A DNA stretch of 64,000 bases from Euglena gracilis (Eukaryota > Euglenida > Euglenophyceae > Euglenales): the NCBI GenBank assembly GCA_039621445.1, contig CP154956.1, positions 35,792,100 to 35,856,099 on the forward strand, in the 5' to 3' direction. Positions 1-11,400 of this stretch are shown piece after piece (the stretch's first letter is position 1; each line of letters starts with the position of its first letter). Made by a program: the position numbers and the translations under genes. The notes below the pieces were generated by a model, which was not told where the DNA came from, made no database searches, and saw only the letters and a program-made list of their open reading frames with translations.

Positions 1-243
1 CTCGTGGGGGAGCAAAAGTTGAGTGTGGTTGCCTTTTGAAGAGGGACCCTGCAATTTCTTCATTTTTCCACATTTGGCAATCATCATTTTTGTGCCATCC
101 TCGGTCTCCCCTTGGTGGAAGTTCAGGCATTGAATATAAAGCGTTTAAAACAGAAACATTTGCCCTTTCGATTAAAACCTATTTTCTGGGCCCGACGCCT
201 GTCTTGAAATCCTACTGACATTAACGGATTTCAGGCTGAAATT

Positions 244-365
244 GTTTATGTCGGTCGATTTCCATTCAGGCGCTCGTTTATGTCAGTCGATTTCCATTCA
301 GGCGCCCGTTTATGTCGGTCGATTTCCATTCAGGCGCCCGTTTATGTCGGTCGATTTCCATTCCA
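244..365 (+). repeat. 32-bp tandem repeat, four copies
   Basis: Four successive copies of a 32-bp unit containing TATGTCGGTCGATTTCCATT, followed by CAGGCGCCCG, vary at one or two positions. A second array of the same unit lies at about 1634-1794. The short open frames across it are repeat translations, not genes. Confidence 0.85.
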
Positions 366-699
366 TTGAAATCTGTTGCTGGTCAGATTGGGAATTTTTA
401 GTGACTTTTTGGACATTTTGGATTTCCCTTTTTTTTCGACATTTTTGGTCCTATGGGGTTGTGGAGGAGTTATGGATCAGACAAAAACCAAATTTTGTGA
501 CCAGGTGATCACAGCTGGCTGAACTTTGGATGGAAAAGACGGAAGGACAGTACTTAAGATTATTTTTTCTGGATCTTCAGAAAAAGCATTCGGCAAATTT
601 GTCCTGAACCAGTTGTCATCACTGGTCATCTGAAAGAAAAGCTTTCGGGTGAGGAGTTATTTGGCAATGTCAACCCTAATTTCTGGGCTCGACGCCTGT

Positions 700-1290
700 A
701 TTGCAATTACCCCAGGGTTCGATATAAGGAGGGTGTACATGGTTTAGGTGGGGGGGGTGTCCCCCCCACCCCCCCCCCTCCTGGCCCGCAGGGGGGTCCG
801 GACCACCCCCTCCCATCTTCAAGGGGGTTCCGGACCGACCCTCGGGGGCAAAAATTGACCCCCCCAAAAAGGGTCAATTTTTTCCTCCGGCGCTTCGCGC
901 CGAAAATTTTTTGCATTTTTGGCACATTTTTGCCCAAAAAGTGCCCAAAATGGCACTTTTGGTCGTTTTGGGGGGTCAAAAATTTTCGGCCACCCTGACC
1001 GCGCACCTGTTTAGGTGGGGGGGGGTGCCCCCCCCCTCCCCCCCCCTCCTGGCCCGAAGGGGGGAGTCCCAACCACCCCCCCCCCCACCTGTCCTTATAT
1101 CGAACCCTGAATTACCCCCCCCCCTTATTGTCCCCCCCCCTTATTGTCCCTGGGCCCCGGCCGACGGGGGATTTTTTGGCCCGGCCAATGAAAATTCCTT
1201 TGGTACCCCCTTATTGTCCCCCCCCCCTTATTGTCCGGTTGGGCCTCCCGGGGAGAGGTCGGTGGGACAATAAGGGGGGGGGGTATATTG
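700..1290. repeat. G/C-run-rich interspersed repeats
   Basis: Dense blocks of C-runs and G-runs separate short AT-rich segments. The part at about 1120-1290 (CCTTATTGTCCC motifs, then GGGCCCCGGCCGACGGGGG and GGCCCGGCCAATGAAA) recurs with the same order and orientation at about 5690-5850. It is an interspersed repeat of unknown class. Confidence 0.6.
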
Positions 1291-1633
1291 ACATCATCGG
1301 ATTTCGGGCCAAAACTGTGATCATAGCAACATGGCTTTGGTCAAAATCTGAGTTTCTAAAAAAACGCAGACTCTGGCCTGAGTCTGTGTTTCGAAACACT
1401 GAGTCTGTTATTCGGCCTGAGTGTGCGTTTCGAAACGCAGACTCAGGTCAGAGTCTGCGTTTAAGACGATATAGAGATGGAAAAAACAAAAAAGCATTCC
1501 GAAAAAAAGAGACAAAAGGTTGGTCGACATTAACAGGTTTCAGGCTGAAACTGACAATGTCCCAAAAAGGAACAAAAAGGCATTCAAAAAAGGAAACAAA
1601 AGGTTGGTCGATTTCCAAGACATCGGAAACCGT

Positions 1634-1794
1634 TTATGTCAGTCGATTTCCATTCAGGCGCCCGTTTATGCCAGTCGATTTCCATTCAGGCGCCGTTTAT
1701 GTCGGTCGATTTCCATTCAGGCGCCCGTTTATGTCGGTCGATTTCCATTCAGGCGCCGTTTATGTCAGTCGATTTCCATTCAGGCGCCCGTTAA
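1634..1794 (+). repeat. 32-bp tandem repeat, second array
   Basis: About five copies of the same 32-bp unit as at 244-365, with alternation of GTCAGTCG and GTCGGTCG and occasional loss of a base in the GGCGCCCG part. Confidence 0.85.
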
Positions 1795-1891
1795 TGGGCC
1801 AAAAACCACTTTTTTGACCATATTTCCGTCCAGGCGGTTCGGTCGAATGATTATCAAGACAGGCGTCGGGCCCAGACAAAATAGGTTTTAG

Positions 1892-1995
1892 AAAAATCGA
1901 CCGACACTAACAGATTTAGCAGGGGCGCCGGGCGGCTCGCTTCGCTCGCTCGCGCCCGGCGCCCCTGCTGAATCTGTTAGTGTCGGTCGATTTTT
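1892..1995. repeat. Long near-perfect hairpin (43-bp arms)
   Basis: The left arm begins AAAAATCGACCGACACTAAC and the right arm ends with its reverse complement. The arms pair over about 43 bp with one mismatch, around an 18-base loop of CGCTTCGCTCG repeats. It could be a fold-back element. Confidence 0.85.
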
Positions 1996-2094
1996 GTATA
2001 GAAAAAGCAAAAATTGACCTTTTTCCTTGCGAAATAGCCATTTTTTTTGAAGAAAATTTTTCGGGGGTGGTTCGGGCCACGGGGAGGGGGGGGT

Positions 2095-2330
2095 CACCAG
2101 GGGGGTAACAGGGGGGGGGAGTGCCAAACGGTAGACTGGGGGGGGGGGGTGGGGGGTGGTCGGCCGACAAGTCGGCCGACCAATTGGGTAGTCGGCCGAC
2201 TAATTGGTCGGCCGACTAGTCGGCGGACCAATTGGGTAGTCGGCCGACTAGTCGGCCGACTACGACTACCCACTCTAATGTACTAACGGGTCAAAACCGC
2301 CGACTTTTAAGCCCCCCCCGGGAAAAGTTT
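2095..2330 (+). repeat. GTCGGCCGAC palindromic cluster, partner of 16105-16220
   Basis: Repeated GTCGGCCGAC and GTCGGCCGACTA palindromes are flanked by a G-run, the motif CGGTAGACTGG on one side and CTTTTAAGCCCCCCC on the other. The same components occur in inverted order at 16105-16220, so the two are inverted copies of one interspersed repeat about 14 kb apart. Confidence 0.75.
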
Positions 2331-2589
2331 TATGTCTAAATCACCACAACACCAGTCAAAACCCACACAAATAGCTCCAAAACCCCCCAATCGAAGGTGA
2401 ATATGCAAAAAAAATTGGAGGAAAATGTCCATTTTGAGCCACTTTTGACAAAAAAACACCACTCCTCATTAGATTTTCAATATAAGTAAAAATAAAAAAA
2501 AAAAAAAAGGTATTATCCCTCCAAGTCTATTGCCAACATAGAAGGGATTTTGTTATTTGGGGGGGGGGGGGTGCGGGGGGGGCAGAGCC

Positions 2590-2990
2590 CCCCCCCCCGG
2601 GAGGTCCAAAAACATCGTTTTGGGCAAAAAAAATTTCGATTCGACTTTTTTTACCCGAAAATGACCCAAAATCCATTGGTTTCGGGCCAAAAACGGGGGT
2701 CCGGGGATCAAAAACGCTCATTTGCGGCCGAAAAATACATTTTTAGGGTCCGGGAGGTCAAAAAAACATGGTTTTGGGCAAAAATTTTTTTTCGAATTTT
2801 TCCGACTTTTTGACCCAAGAATGGCAAGTCCACCGGCCAGGGGCAGGCCCCAGCCAGGGGGGGCATGGCGGGGGGGGGGGGGTCGGGGGTTTTTTTTTCA
2901 TCGAAAACCATTTTTTTTGCTGTTCTAAAGTGAAAAAAAGTGTTTTTGAGCAAAAAAAAATTCAAAATTTTGGGTCCCGACAAGCCTCCC
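2590..2990 (+). repeat. Diverged monomers of the ~163-bp satellite
   Basis: This segment has the same alternation seen in the arrays at 7.4-15 kb: ACGCTCATTT, GGTCCGGGAGGTCAAAAAAC, GGTTTTGGGCAAAAA, TTTTCCGACTTTTTGACCC. The copies here are more diverged. Confidence 0.65.
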
Positions 2991-3082
2991 GACCCCCCCT
3001 CGCCTCTATTAGGGGGGGGGGGTTAACTCGGGCCAGACCCAAAATTAGGATTAATGTGGGGTGTTTCCACATGCAGGGGGGG

Positions 3083-3338
3083 GTTTTTTTAAGACCGGGG
3101 GGTCCCCCCCCACCCACCCCCCTGGGGGGGGCCCCCCCGGGGGGGAGGGGGTCCCGGGGGACCCACAAAAAAAATGGCCGAAAAATCGCGAAAAGTGCTA
3201 AAAATAGAATTTTTTCGGCGCCTGTGGCGCCGAAAAGTATATCCCACCCCCCTCCGGGGGGGACCCCCCCCGGGGGGGGGCCGGCGGACCCACCAACCCG
3301 CCCCCCCCCCCCCCCCCCCCCGGGGGTCCAAACTTAAA
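3083..3338. mobile_element. CAGG-type MITE (family B), with a possible 8-bp duplication
   Basis: Ends GGGTTTTTTTAAGACC and AACTTAAAAAAATCCCTG form an inverted repeat. The interior carries opposed C-run/G-run blocks and a TTTTCGGCGCC/GGCGCCGAAAA hairpin. GCAGGGGG occurs on both sides (about 3075 and 3339) and could be an 8-bp target duplication, although low complexity weakens this. The copy at 53873-54161 shares terminal and internal sequence. Confidence 0.55.
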
Positions 3339-3523
3339 AAAATCCCTGGCAGGGGGCATTTTCTTGGTCATTTTCGGGGGGGAGTGCACGAGATCCCGGG
3401 AGACAGGAGGTCACAAAAGTTTGGCATCGAAATCTTCAATGCATCAGACAGTTTTTGGCCATATTTTTTTTTGGACCAAAGTGAAAACACTCTTTCCCTC
3501 CTTTTCTTTTCACATTTTCAGGA

Positions 3524-3626
3524 ATGAAACGGCAACGTAGCCGATCCGCATCTCATGATCGCCGAAGGAGCAGAAGCTACGACAGTCGCCGTTCTCGCAG
3601 TCCAGCATCACGCACAAGCCAAAGTT
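3524..3626 (+). CDS. KH/RS gene, first coding exon (RS-rich N-terminus)
   Basis: The ATG follows a pyrimidine-rich tract ending CATTTTCAG, so the 5' UTR is probably spliced. The 34 codons read MKRQRSRSASHDRRR and continue in R/S dipeptides, as in SR-type splicing factors. I chose the donor GTATTC at 3627, which leaves phase 1. The link to the KH exons 14.7 kb downstream is inferred from the matching RS tail at 32-33 kb and is not proven. Confidence 0.55.
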
Positions 3627-6600
3627 GTATTCATTTTTGTTTTCATTGCACAGGAGTTTTGCAAGGGGGGGTCCCGAGCAGGCTTGTGCTTAGTGCCTAC
3701 CCCACGGGGGGGAGGGGTGGGTGCTAGGTGTAGGCACCCCACAGCACCCGATCCGACCCCCCCCCCGGGGGGGTAGGGTTTTGGGGGGTGCCTGCCCCCT
3801 ATAGCACCCACCCCCCCCCACCGGTCGGTAAGCACAAGCATGGTCCCGAGGTCCGATTTTTTTTGCATTTTTTGCTGTATTGTATTGCGCTATGATAGGG
3901 CTGTTTCAATTAATCGATTAATCGATTAATCGTTCGTCATCGCCGATTAATCGAATCGTTCGGCCAATGGCGATTAATGGCCCCGGGCGGATTCCTGTGG
4001 GTGCTCATCCTGGGGGTGATGCCGACCTGGTCGGCCCGACCATGGTCGGGCCGACCAGGTCGATAACTACCCCTGGGGGTGATACCGACCAGGTCGGTAT
4101 CACCCCCAGAAATCTGCATTACCCCCCCCCCTCTTTGGAAATTTAAGCCCGCCCCCCCCCGGGTTTCCAAAAGACGAGATCAACATGCACCCGAAAAGGG
4201 GTTGGCAGGGATAGGGTTAGGTCGACTTGCACCCGAAAAGGGGTTGGCAGATAAAAGGGGTTTATTTTGTTAATGAAAGGGATAGGGTTAGGTCGACTTG
4301 CACCCGAGAAGGGGTTGGCAGATAAAAGGGGTTGGCAGATAAAAGGGGTTGATTTTGTTACCCCCCCCCCTAGTCGTACGACCACCCCTCATCTATGACC
4401 ACCCCCCGGTCACAGGTTGCAGGTCATGGGGGTGTTATGACCACCCCCCCCGGTCACAGGTTGCAGGTTGCGAAAAAATTTAACCCCCCAAAATAAGTCC
4501 CCCCCCTGGCCGGTCCGAGCAAAAATCCATGAAATGGACCCCCCCAAAATAAGGTCCCCCCTGCCGGCGCGAAGCGCCGGATTTTTGAAAAATGGGACAT
4601 TTTGGGGGGGTAAAAAATGCCATTTTGGGACAGTTTTCACACACACCTACGACCGCCCCCTCATCTATGACCACCCCCCGGTCACAGGTTGCAGGTTAGG
4701 GGGGTGTTATGACCACCCCCCCCCGGTCACAGGTTGCAGGAACCCGGTCATACGACTAGGGGGGGGGGGTAATGAAAGGGATAGGGTTAGGTCGACTTGC
4801 ACCCGAGAAGGGGTTGGCAGATAAAAGGGGTTTATTTTGTTAATGAAAGGGATAGGGTTAGGTCGACTTGCACCCCCCCCCCCCTATTTGTCACCCCCCT
4901 CTAATAGTCGCCCCCCCCTTGGGGGGGCGACAATTAGGGGGGGGTTACCCATGGACCCATGGAAATGTGGGGTAAATTGAGTAACCCCCCCCTAATTGTC
5001 ACCCCCCCCCTAATAGTCGCCAGGGGGGTCAAAACACTCCCGAGGGGGTGCCATATAGGGCGTGGGGGGTCACGTTATTAAATTTTTTTAATTAAATTTT
5101 TACCTTAGTTAACAATTGACCTATTCAAACGAAGGGGGGGGAGCTTAAATTTCCAAAAGGTGGGGGGGTAATGCAGATTTCTGGGGGTCGGGCCGACCAG
5201 GTCGGCATCACCCCCAGAGGTCGGTATCCCACCAACAGGGGTCAGGCCGACCACACATCGGGCCGACCAGGTCGGCATCACCCCCAGGATGAGCACCCAC
5301 AGGAATCCGCACGGAGCCGCGATTAATCGTTCATTGTGGATGTAACGTGACCCCCCCCTATTTGTCCCCCCCCCCCTACCATCCCCCCCCATTATGTACC
5401 CCCCCCCATTATGTACCCCCTGGGGGGGAGGTACATAATGGGGGGGGATGGTAGCTCACTGTCATAACACTTTTTCTAAAGAATTTCCCCAAAAGTGCTC
5501 AAAAATCGACGTTTTTGGGACGTTTTCAAAAAGTGATATTTGGCAAATGTGCTGAAAATTGACCATTTTTTGCGAACATCCAAAAAGTTGCCAAAAATGA
5601 CCCCTTTTGGGCTGTTCGGTCGGGTCTGGGAATGGGACCTAGGTACCCCCCCCCTTGTGTACCTCCCCCCCATTATGTACCACCCCCCCCCCTTTATTGT
5701 CCCCCCCCCTTTATTGTCCCTGGGCCCCGGCCGACGGGGGGTTTTTTTGGCCCGGCCAATGAAATTCCTTTGGTACCCCTTTATTGTCCCCCCCCCTTTA
5801 TTGTCCGGTCGGGCCTCCCGGGGGCAGGTCGGTGGGACAATAAAGGGGGGGGGGGGTGGTACCTCCCCCCCAATTTCGGCCTCCCGGGGGGAGGTACACA
5901 ATGGGGGGGGGGATGGTAATTGGCCAGAGCCCAGGTAGCCAATTAGGGGGGGGGGTACCATGCCCCCCCCCTTTACTGTTCCCCCCCCTTACTGTTCCCA
6001 TTGGGGGGACGGGAACAGTACAGTGTCATAGCACTTTTTGTAAAGGATTCTTGGAACACAAGGCAAAAAAGGGAATTTTTTGGTCGGTTTTTAGGTGCTT
6101 TCCATCCCACCAAAATCCAACCTAACGCCAAAATGGATGTTGTGGAGGTGCAATTTTCAGGCTCCGTGCGGATTTCCGGTGGTCGCCATCGTGGAGGTCG
6201 GGCCGACCACCATTTTTTTGCACTACCCCCCCCCCTGGCTCCGTGCGGATTTCCGGTGGTCGCCATCGTGGAGGTCGGGCCGACCATGGCCTAACCCTAC
6301 CTCCTCCTACTCCTTCATTGACCGGCTTGAAAAATTTCAAGTTTGAGGACAACAGCCGGCTGTTCAGAAACGTGATAAATTGGGCCCTACAAGGTACCAG
6401 CTACCCCAAAGAGCCGCCCAACTAGGGTTAATACACTGGGGGGACCCTCGCTCAGCGCCTTCGGCGCCTCGCTCGGGTCCCCCCATGTTTTTAACCCTAG
6501 TTGGGCGGCTCTTTGGGTTCGCTGGGTACCTTGTAGAGACCAATCTAACAACGTTGAGCGGGAAATGTTCTGCTGTTTGGATAAGAATCGTAACCCTAAC

Positions 6601-8422
6601 CCTACTCCTTCAAATAACCTCATAAATTCTTTTTGGACACAGGAAAACGCCATCAGCATACTTGAGTGCTAAGTCCTTTTTGTGCAAAATTTTGCCATTA
6701 TATTGAAAATCCGATGGGGAGAGGTGTTCTTTTGCCAAAAGTGGCCCAAAATGGGCATATCCCCCCCAAGTTTTTGCATATTCACCCCCGATTGGGGGGT
6801 TCTGGAGCCATTTGGGTGGTTTTGACTGGTGTTGGGGTGATTTGGACAAAAGTTTTTTCAGGGGGGGGGGGGGGGCTTAAATCTCCAGAAGGGGGGGGGG
6901 GTGGTGCAAAAAAATGGTAGTCGGGCCGACCTCCACAGGGGGTCATGGTCGGACCGTCCATGGTCGGCCCGACCATGGTCGGCCCGACCTCCACGGCGAC
7001 CACCACCGGAAATCCGCTCGGGGCCCAATTTTCAAGCATGTAAACCAAAAAAGCTTCATTTTGGCATTTTAGGCGGCCTCTTGGGTCTAACTTTGTTGGT
7101 TGGTTCATGGCCCATGGGAACAGCAAGGGGGGGCTCGTCCCCCCCCCCCTTACTGTTCCCCCCCCTTACTGTTCCCATGGACGCAAAAGGGGGCCACGGG
7201 ACGGGAACAGTAAGGGGGGGCATGGTACTCATTTCAAGGGAAAATGCCTTTATTCAGGTGCTTTATGGGGGTTCGCAACTGTGAAGGACGGGGTCCAGGT
7301 GGCCAATTAGGGGGGGGTCGCTGAGCTCTTATCTCTTTAGAGTAAGAGCGAAGCTTACCACCCCCCCGAAACCAGGGTGTGACGTAGAGCTGAGCTCTTT
7401 GGGGGACCATTCCGGCCCGGCCGGCGAAAAACGCTCATTTTCGGCTCAAAAACATGTTTTCCGGGTCCGGGAGGCCAAAAAACATGGTTTTGGGCAAAAA
7501 AAAATTTTCGATATTTTTCGACTTTTTTGACCCGGTTTTGACCCAAAATCAATGGGTTGGCGGCCCAAAAAGGGGCGCTGGCGGGTCGAAAAACGCTCAT
7601 TTTCAGCTCAAAAACGCTTTTTCCGGGTCCGGGAGGCCAAAAAACATGGTTTTGGGCGAAAAAATTTTTTTCGATTTTTTTCGACTTTTTTGACCCAGTT
7701 TTGACCCAGAGTCAATGGGTTGGCGAACCAAAACGGGGCGCTGGCGGGTCGAAAAACGCTCATTTTCAGCTCAAAAACACTTTTTCCGGGTCCGGGAGGC
7801 CAAAAAACATGGTTTTGGGCGAAAAAATTTTTTTCGATTTTTTTCGACTTTTTGGCCCGAAAACGGCTAAGTCGGACAGTGGGAAAAGTGCGCAAAACGG
7901 CCATTTGGACCGAAAAACGGCCATATCTCGGGCCAGGCGGGGAGTTGGCCCAAACTGCGCATACCGGTGGATAGGGCGTCCCAAAGTTGTGGAATGAGGT
8001 ACTCTTTAGTTTTTCTCAACTCCCCAGCGTTTTCGAGATATTTTGAATTTTTCGATTTTTTGACCCCAAAAATGACCCCTTTTGCCGGTCCAACAAAATT
8101 TCTTTGGAAAAAAAAACGGTAGACAACTTTTTTGCTCGGGCCAGATCTCCGGCCTGGCGCGGAGTTGCGGGCAACCTAAGGGCTCTGGACAAACTAGGGA
8201 CCGTCTCCTAACCTATAGGCTATTAACCTTTCGGGTCCCCAAATCCAATCACATCGATAATCCTCGGGGGCCCTCTCAAGAGAGTAAGAGCTCAGCGACC
8301 CAGGGTGTGTGACGATAGAGGAGCTCTTTGGGAGACCACCCCAGCCCGGCCCGGGAAAAAAAAAACGCTCATTTTCGGCTCAAAAAAAAGGGGGGAGGGG
8401 GAAGGGAGGAAAAAAACAAAAA

Positions 8423-8458
<36 letters not shown>

Positions 8459-11400
8459 ATAATTTCGTTTTGGGGAAAAAAATTATTTTTCGATTTTTTT
8501 TCGACTTTTTTTGACCGTTTTTGTGAACCCAAAGTTCAATGGGTTCGGTTGGCGGCCCAAAACGGGGCTTGCCGGCGGGTCGAAAGAAAACGCTCATTTT
8601 GGCCTCCAAACAAGGTTTTCTCGGTCGGGAGGCCAAAAAAAAACATCGTTTTGGGCAAAATTTTTTTTTTTTCGATTTTTTCGATTTTTGACCGGTTTGG
8701 CCCCAAAACGGGGCGCTGGCGGGTCGAAAAACGCTCGTTTTCGGCTCAAAAACAGTTTTTCCGGGTCCGGGAGGCCAAAAAACGTCGTTTTGGGGCAAAA
8801 TTTTTTTTTCAATTTTTTCGACTTTTTTGACCCGGTTTTGACCCAAAGTCAATGGGTTGGTGGCCCAAAACGGGGCGCTAGCGGGGCGAAAAACGCTCAT
8901 TTTTGGCTCGAAAACACTTTTTTTTTTTTTTTTAGGTCAAAAATCATGGTTTTGGGCAAAAAAAAAATTTTCGAATTTTTTCGACTTTTTGACCCAAAAA
9001 TGGCTAAGTCCACCGGCCAGGGGGCGGGCCCCAGCCACGGGGGGCATGGGGGGGGGGGGGGTCCGGGTCGGAAAATTTTTTTTCGCTCAAAAACACTTTT
9101 TTTGATGTTCTGAAGTGAAAAAAAGTGTTTTTGAGCGAAAAAAATTTTTTCGAAATTTTGGGCCCCGACCTGCCACCCGACCCCCCCTCGCCCAGCCGCC
9201 CTGACGACGCCCGGTGGGGTCCCCGAATACCCAAAACTGGCCCAAAATCGCACAACCAGGCCCCGGGAACCCCAAAAAACGGTCAAAACCCCCCCCTAAA
9301 CCTAATGATTGACCCCCTGGTTTGTGTCCCAACTCCTCGTCTAGCCCGAGATACGGCCAATTTACGGTTTCGGGCCCCGAAATGGCCAGAACTGGCCAAA
9401 CTGGCCCAAAACCCCCAAAACGACCATATCTCGGGCTAGGCGAGGAGTTGTCCCAAACCGCGCATACCGATCGATAGGGCGTTCCAAGGTCGTCAAATAA
9501 GGTCGCCATCACTTTTCCTCAACTCCACAGCGTTTTCGAGATATTTTGAATTTTTCGATTTTTGGACCCCAGCCCGGCCGCCCTCGAACCCCCCGCAGGG
9601 GTCCCCGAACACCCAAAACTGGCCCAAAATGGCGCAACCAGACCCCGGGAACCCCAAAAAACGGTCAAAACTCCCCCCTAAACCTAATGTTTGACCCCCT
9701 GGTTTGGGTTCCAACTCCCCGTCTAGCTCGAGATATGGGCAATTTACGGTTTCGGGCCCCGAACGGGCCCGAAACGGCCAAAACTGGCCAAACTGGCCCA
9801 AAACCACAAAACGGCCGTATCTCGGGCTAGGCGGGGAGTTGGCCCGAACCGCGCATACCAATCGATCGGGCGTCCCAAAGTTGTGGAACGACGTCCTCTT
9901 CACTTTTTCTCAACTCCGCGGCGTTTTCGAGATATTTTGAAATTTTCGATTTTTTGACCCCAAAATGACCCTGCAATTTCCCCGGAAAAAAAAACGGTAG
10001 ACAACTTTTTTGCTCGGGCCATATCTCCGGACTGGCGGAGAGTTACAGGTAACCGAAGGGCTCTGGAGAAACTAGGGACCCTCTCCTAACCTATAGGCTG
10101 TTCACTTTGGGGGCCCGGCAATCCAATCACATCGATAATCCTCGGGGGCCATTACCTACCCAAGGGGGGGGGGGGCGGGGGGGGGGGGGGGGCGGGGGGG
10201 GCGGGGGGGGGGGGGGGGGGGGGGGCGGGGGGGGGCGGGGGGGCGGGGGGGTCGGACCCCCCCGTAGCCGGGGTGGTAAGCTTCGCTCTTACTCTAAGAG
10301 ATAACCGGATAAGAGCTCAGCTATATGAGAAAACCCCCCATTTACACCCCCACACCCCCCCCCCCCCCGAACCCCCCCCGCCCCCCCCCCCCCCAGCCCC
10401 CCCCGCCCTCCCCCCCCTGAGTAGGCTCGGGCCCCCGAGGATTATCGATGTGACCTGATTTCGGGACCCGAAAGGTTAATAGCCTATAGGTTAGGAGACG
10501 GTCCCTAGTTTGTCCAGAGCCCTTAGGTTGCCCGCAACTCCTCGCCAGGCCGGAGATCTGGCTCGAGCAAAAAAGTTGTCTACCGTTTTTTTTCCAAAAA
10601 AAATTTTGTTGGACCGGCAAAAGGGGTCATTTTTGGGGTCAAAAAATCGAAAAATTCAAAATATCACGAAAACGCCGGGGAGTTGAGAAAAACTAAAGAG
10701 TACCTCATTCCACAACTTTGGGACGCCCTATCCACCGGTATGCGCAGTTTGGGCCAACTCCCCGCCTAGCCCGAGATACGGCCGTTTTTTCGGTCCAAAT
10801 GGCCGTTTTGCGCACTTTTCCCACTGTCCGACTTAGCCGTTTTCGGGCCAAAAAGTCAAAAAAAATCGAAAATTTTTTTTTCGCCCAAAACCATGTTTTT
10901 GGGCCTCCCGGACCCGGAAAAAGTGTTTTTGGGCCGAAAAAAAGAGTGTTTTTTCGACCCGCCGGCGCCCCGTTTTGGTTCGCCAACCCATTGACTTTGG
11001 GCCAAAACCGGGTCAAAAAAGTCGAAAAAAATCGAAAAAAGTTTTTTCGCCCAAAACCATGTTTTTTGGCCTCCCGGACCCGGAAAAAGTGTTTTTGAGC
11101 TGAAAATGAGCGTTTTTCGACCCGCCAGGGCCCCTTTTTGGGCCGCCAACCCATTGATTTTGGGCCAAAACCGGGTCAAAAAAGTCGAAAAAAATCGAAA
11201 ATTTTTTTTCGCCCAAAACCATGTTTTTGAGCCTCCCGGACCCGGAAAACATGTTTTTGAGCTGAAAATGAGCGTTTTTCGCCGGCCGAGCCGGAATGGT
11301 CCCCCAAAGAGCTCAGCTCTACGTCACACCCTGGTGGTAAGCTTCGCTCTTACTCTAAAGAGATAAGAGCTCAGCGATCTCTTTAGAGTAAGAGCGAAGC

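Larger units (their letters stand above)
1..3523. other. Repeat-rich flank upstream of the KH/RS gene
   Basis: No coding exon is recognised here. The stretch holds two 32-bp tandem arrays, a long hairpin, runs of 6-14 G or C arranged as C-run/G-run pairs, a copy of a GTCGGCCGAC repeat and single monomers of a satellite that forms arrays further right. The last 40 bases before the ATG at 3524 are pyrimidine-rich and end CAG, which looks like a 3' splice site. Confidence 0.6.

Noticed and set aside
7425-9110. Long overlapping open frames rich in F, K, R, G (up to ~200 codons) on both strands
   Set aside because: They repeat with the ~163-bp satellite period and appear equally in several frames, so they are repeat translations.
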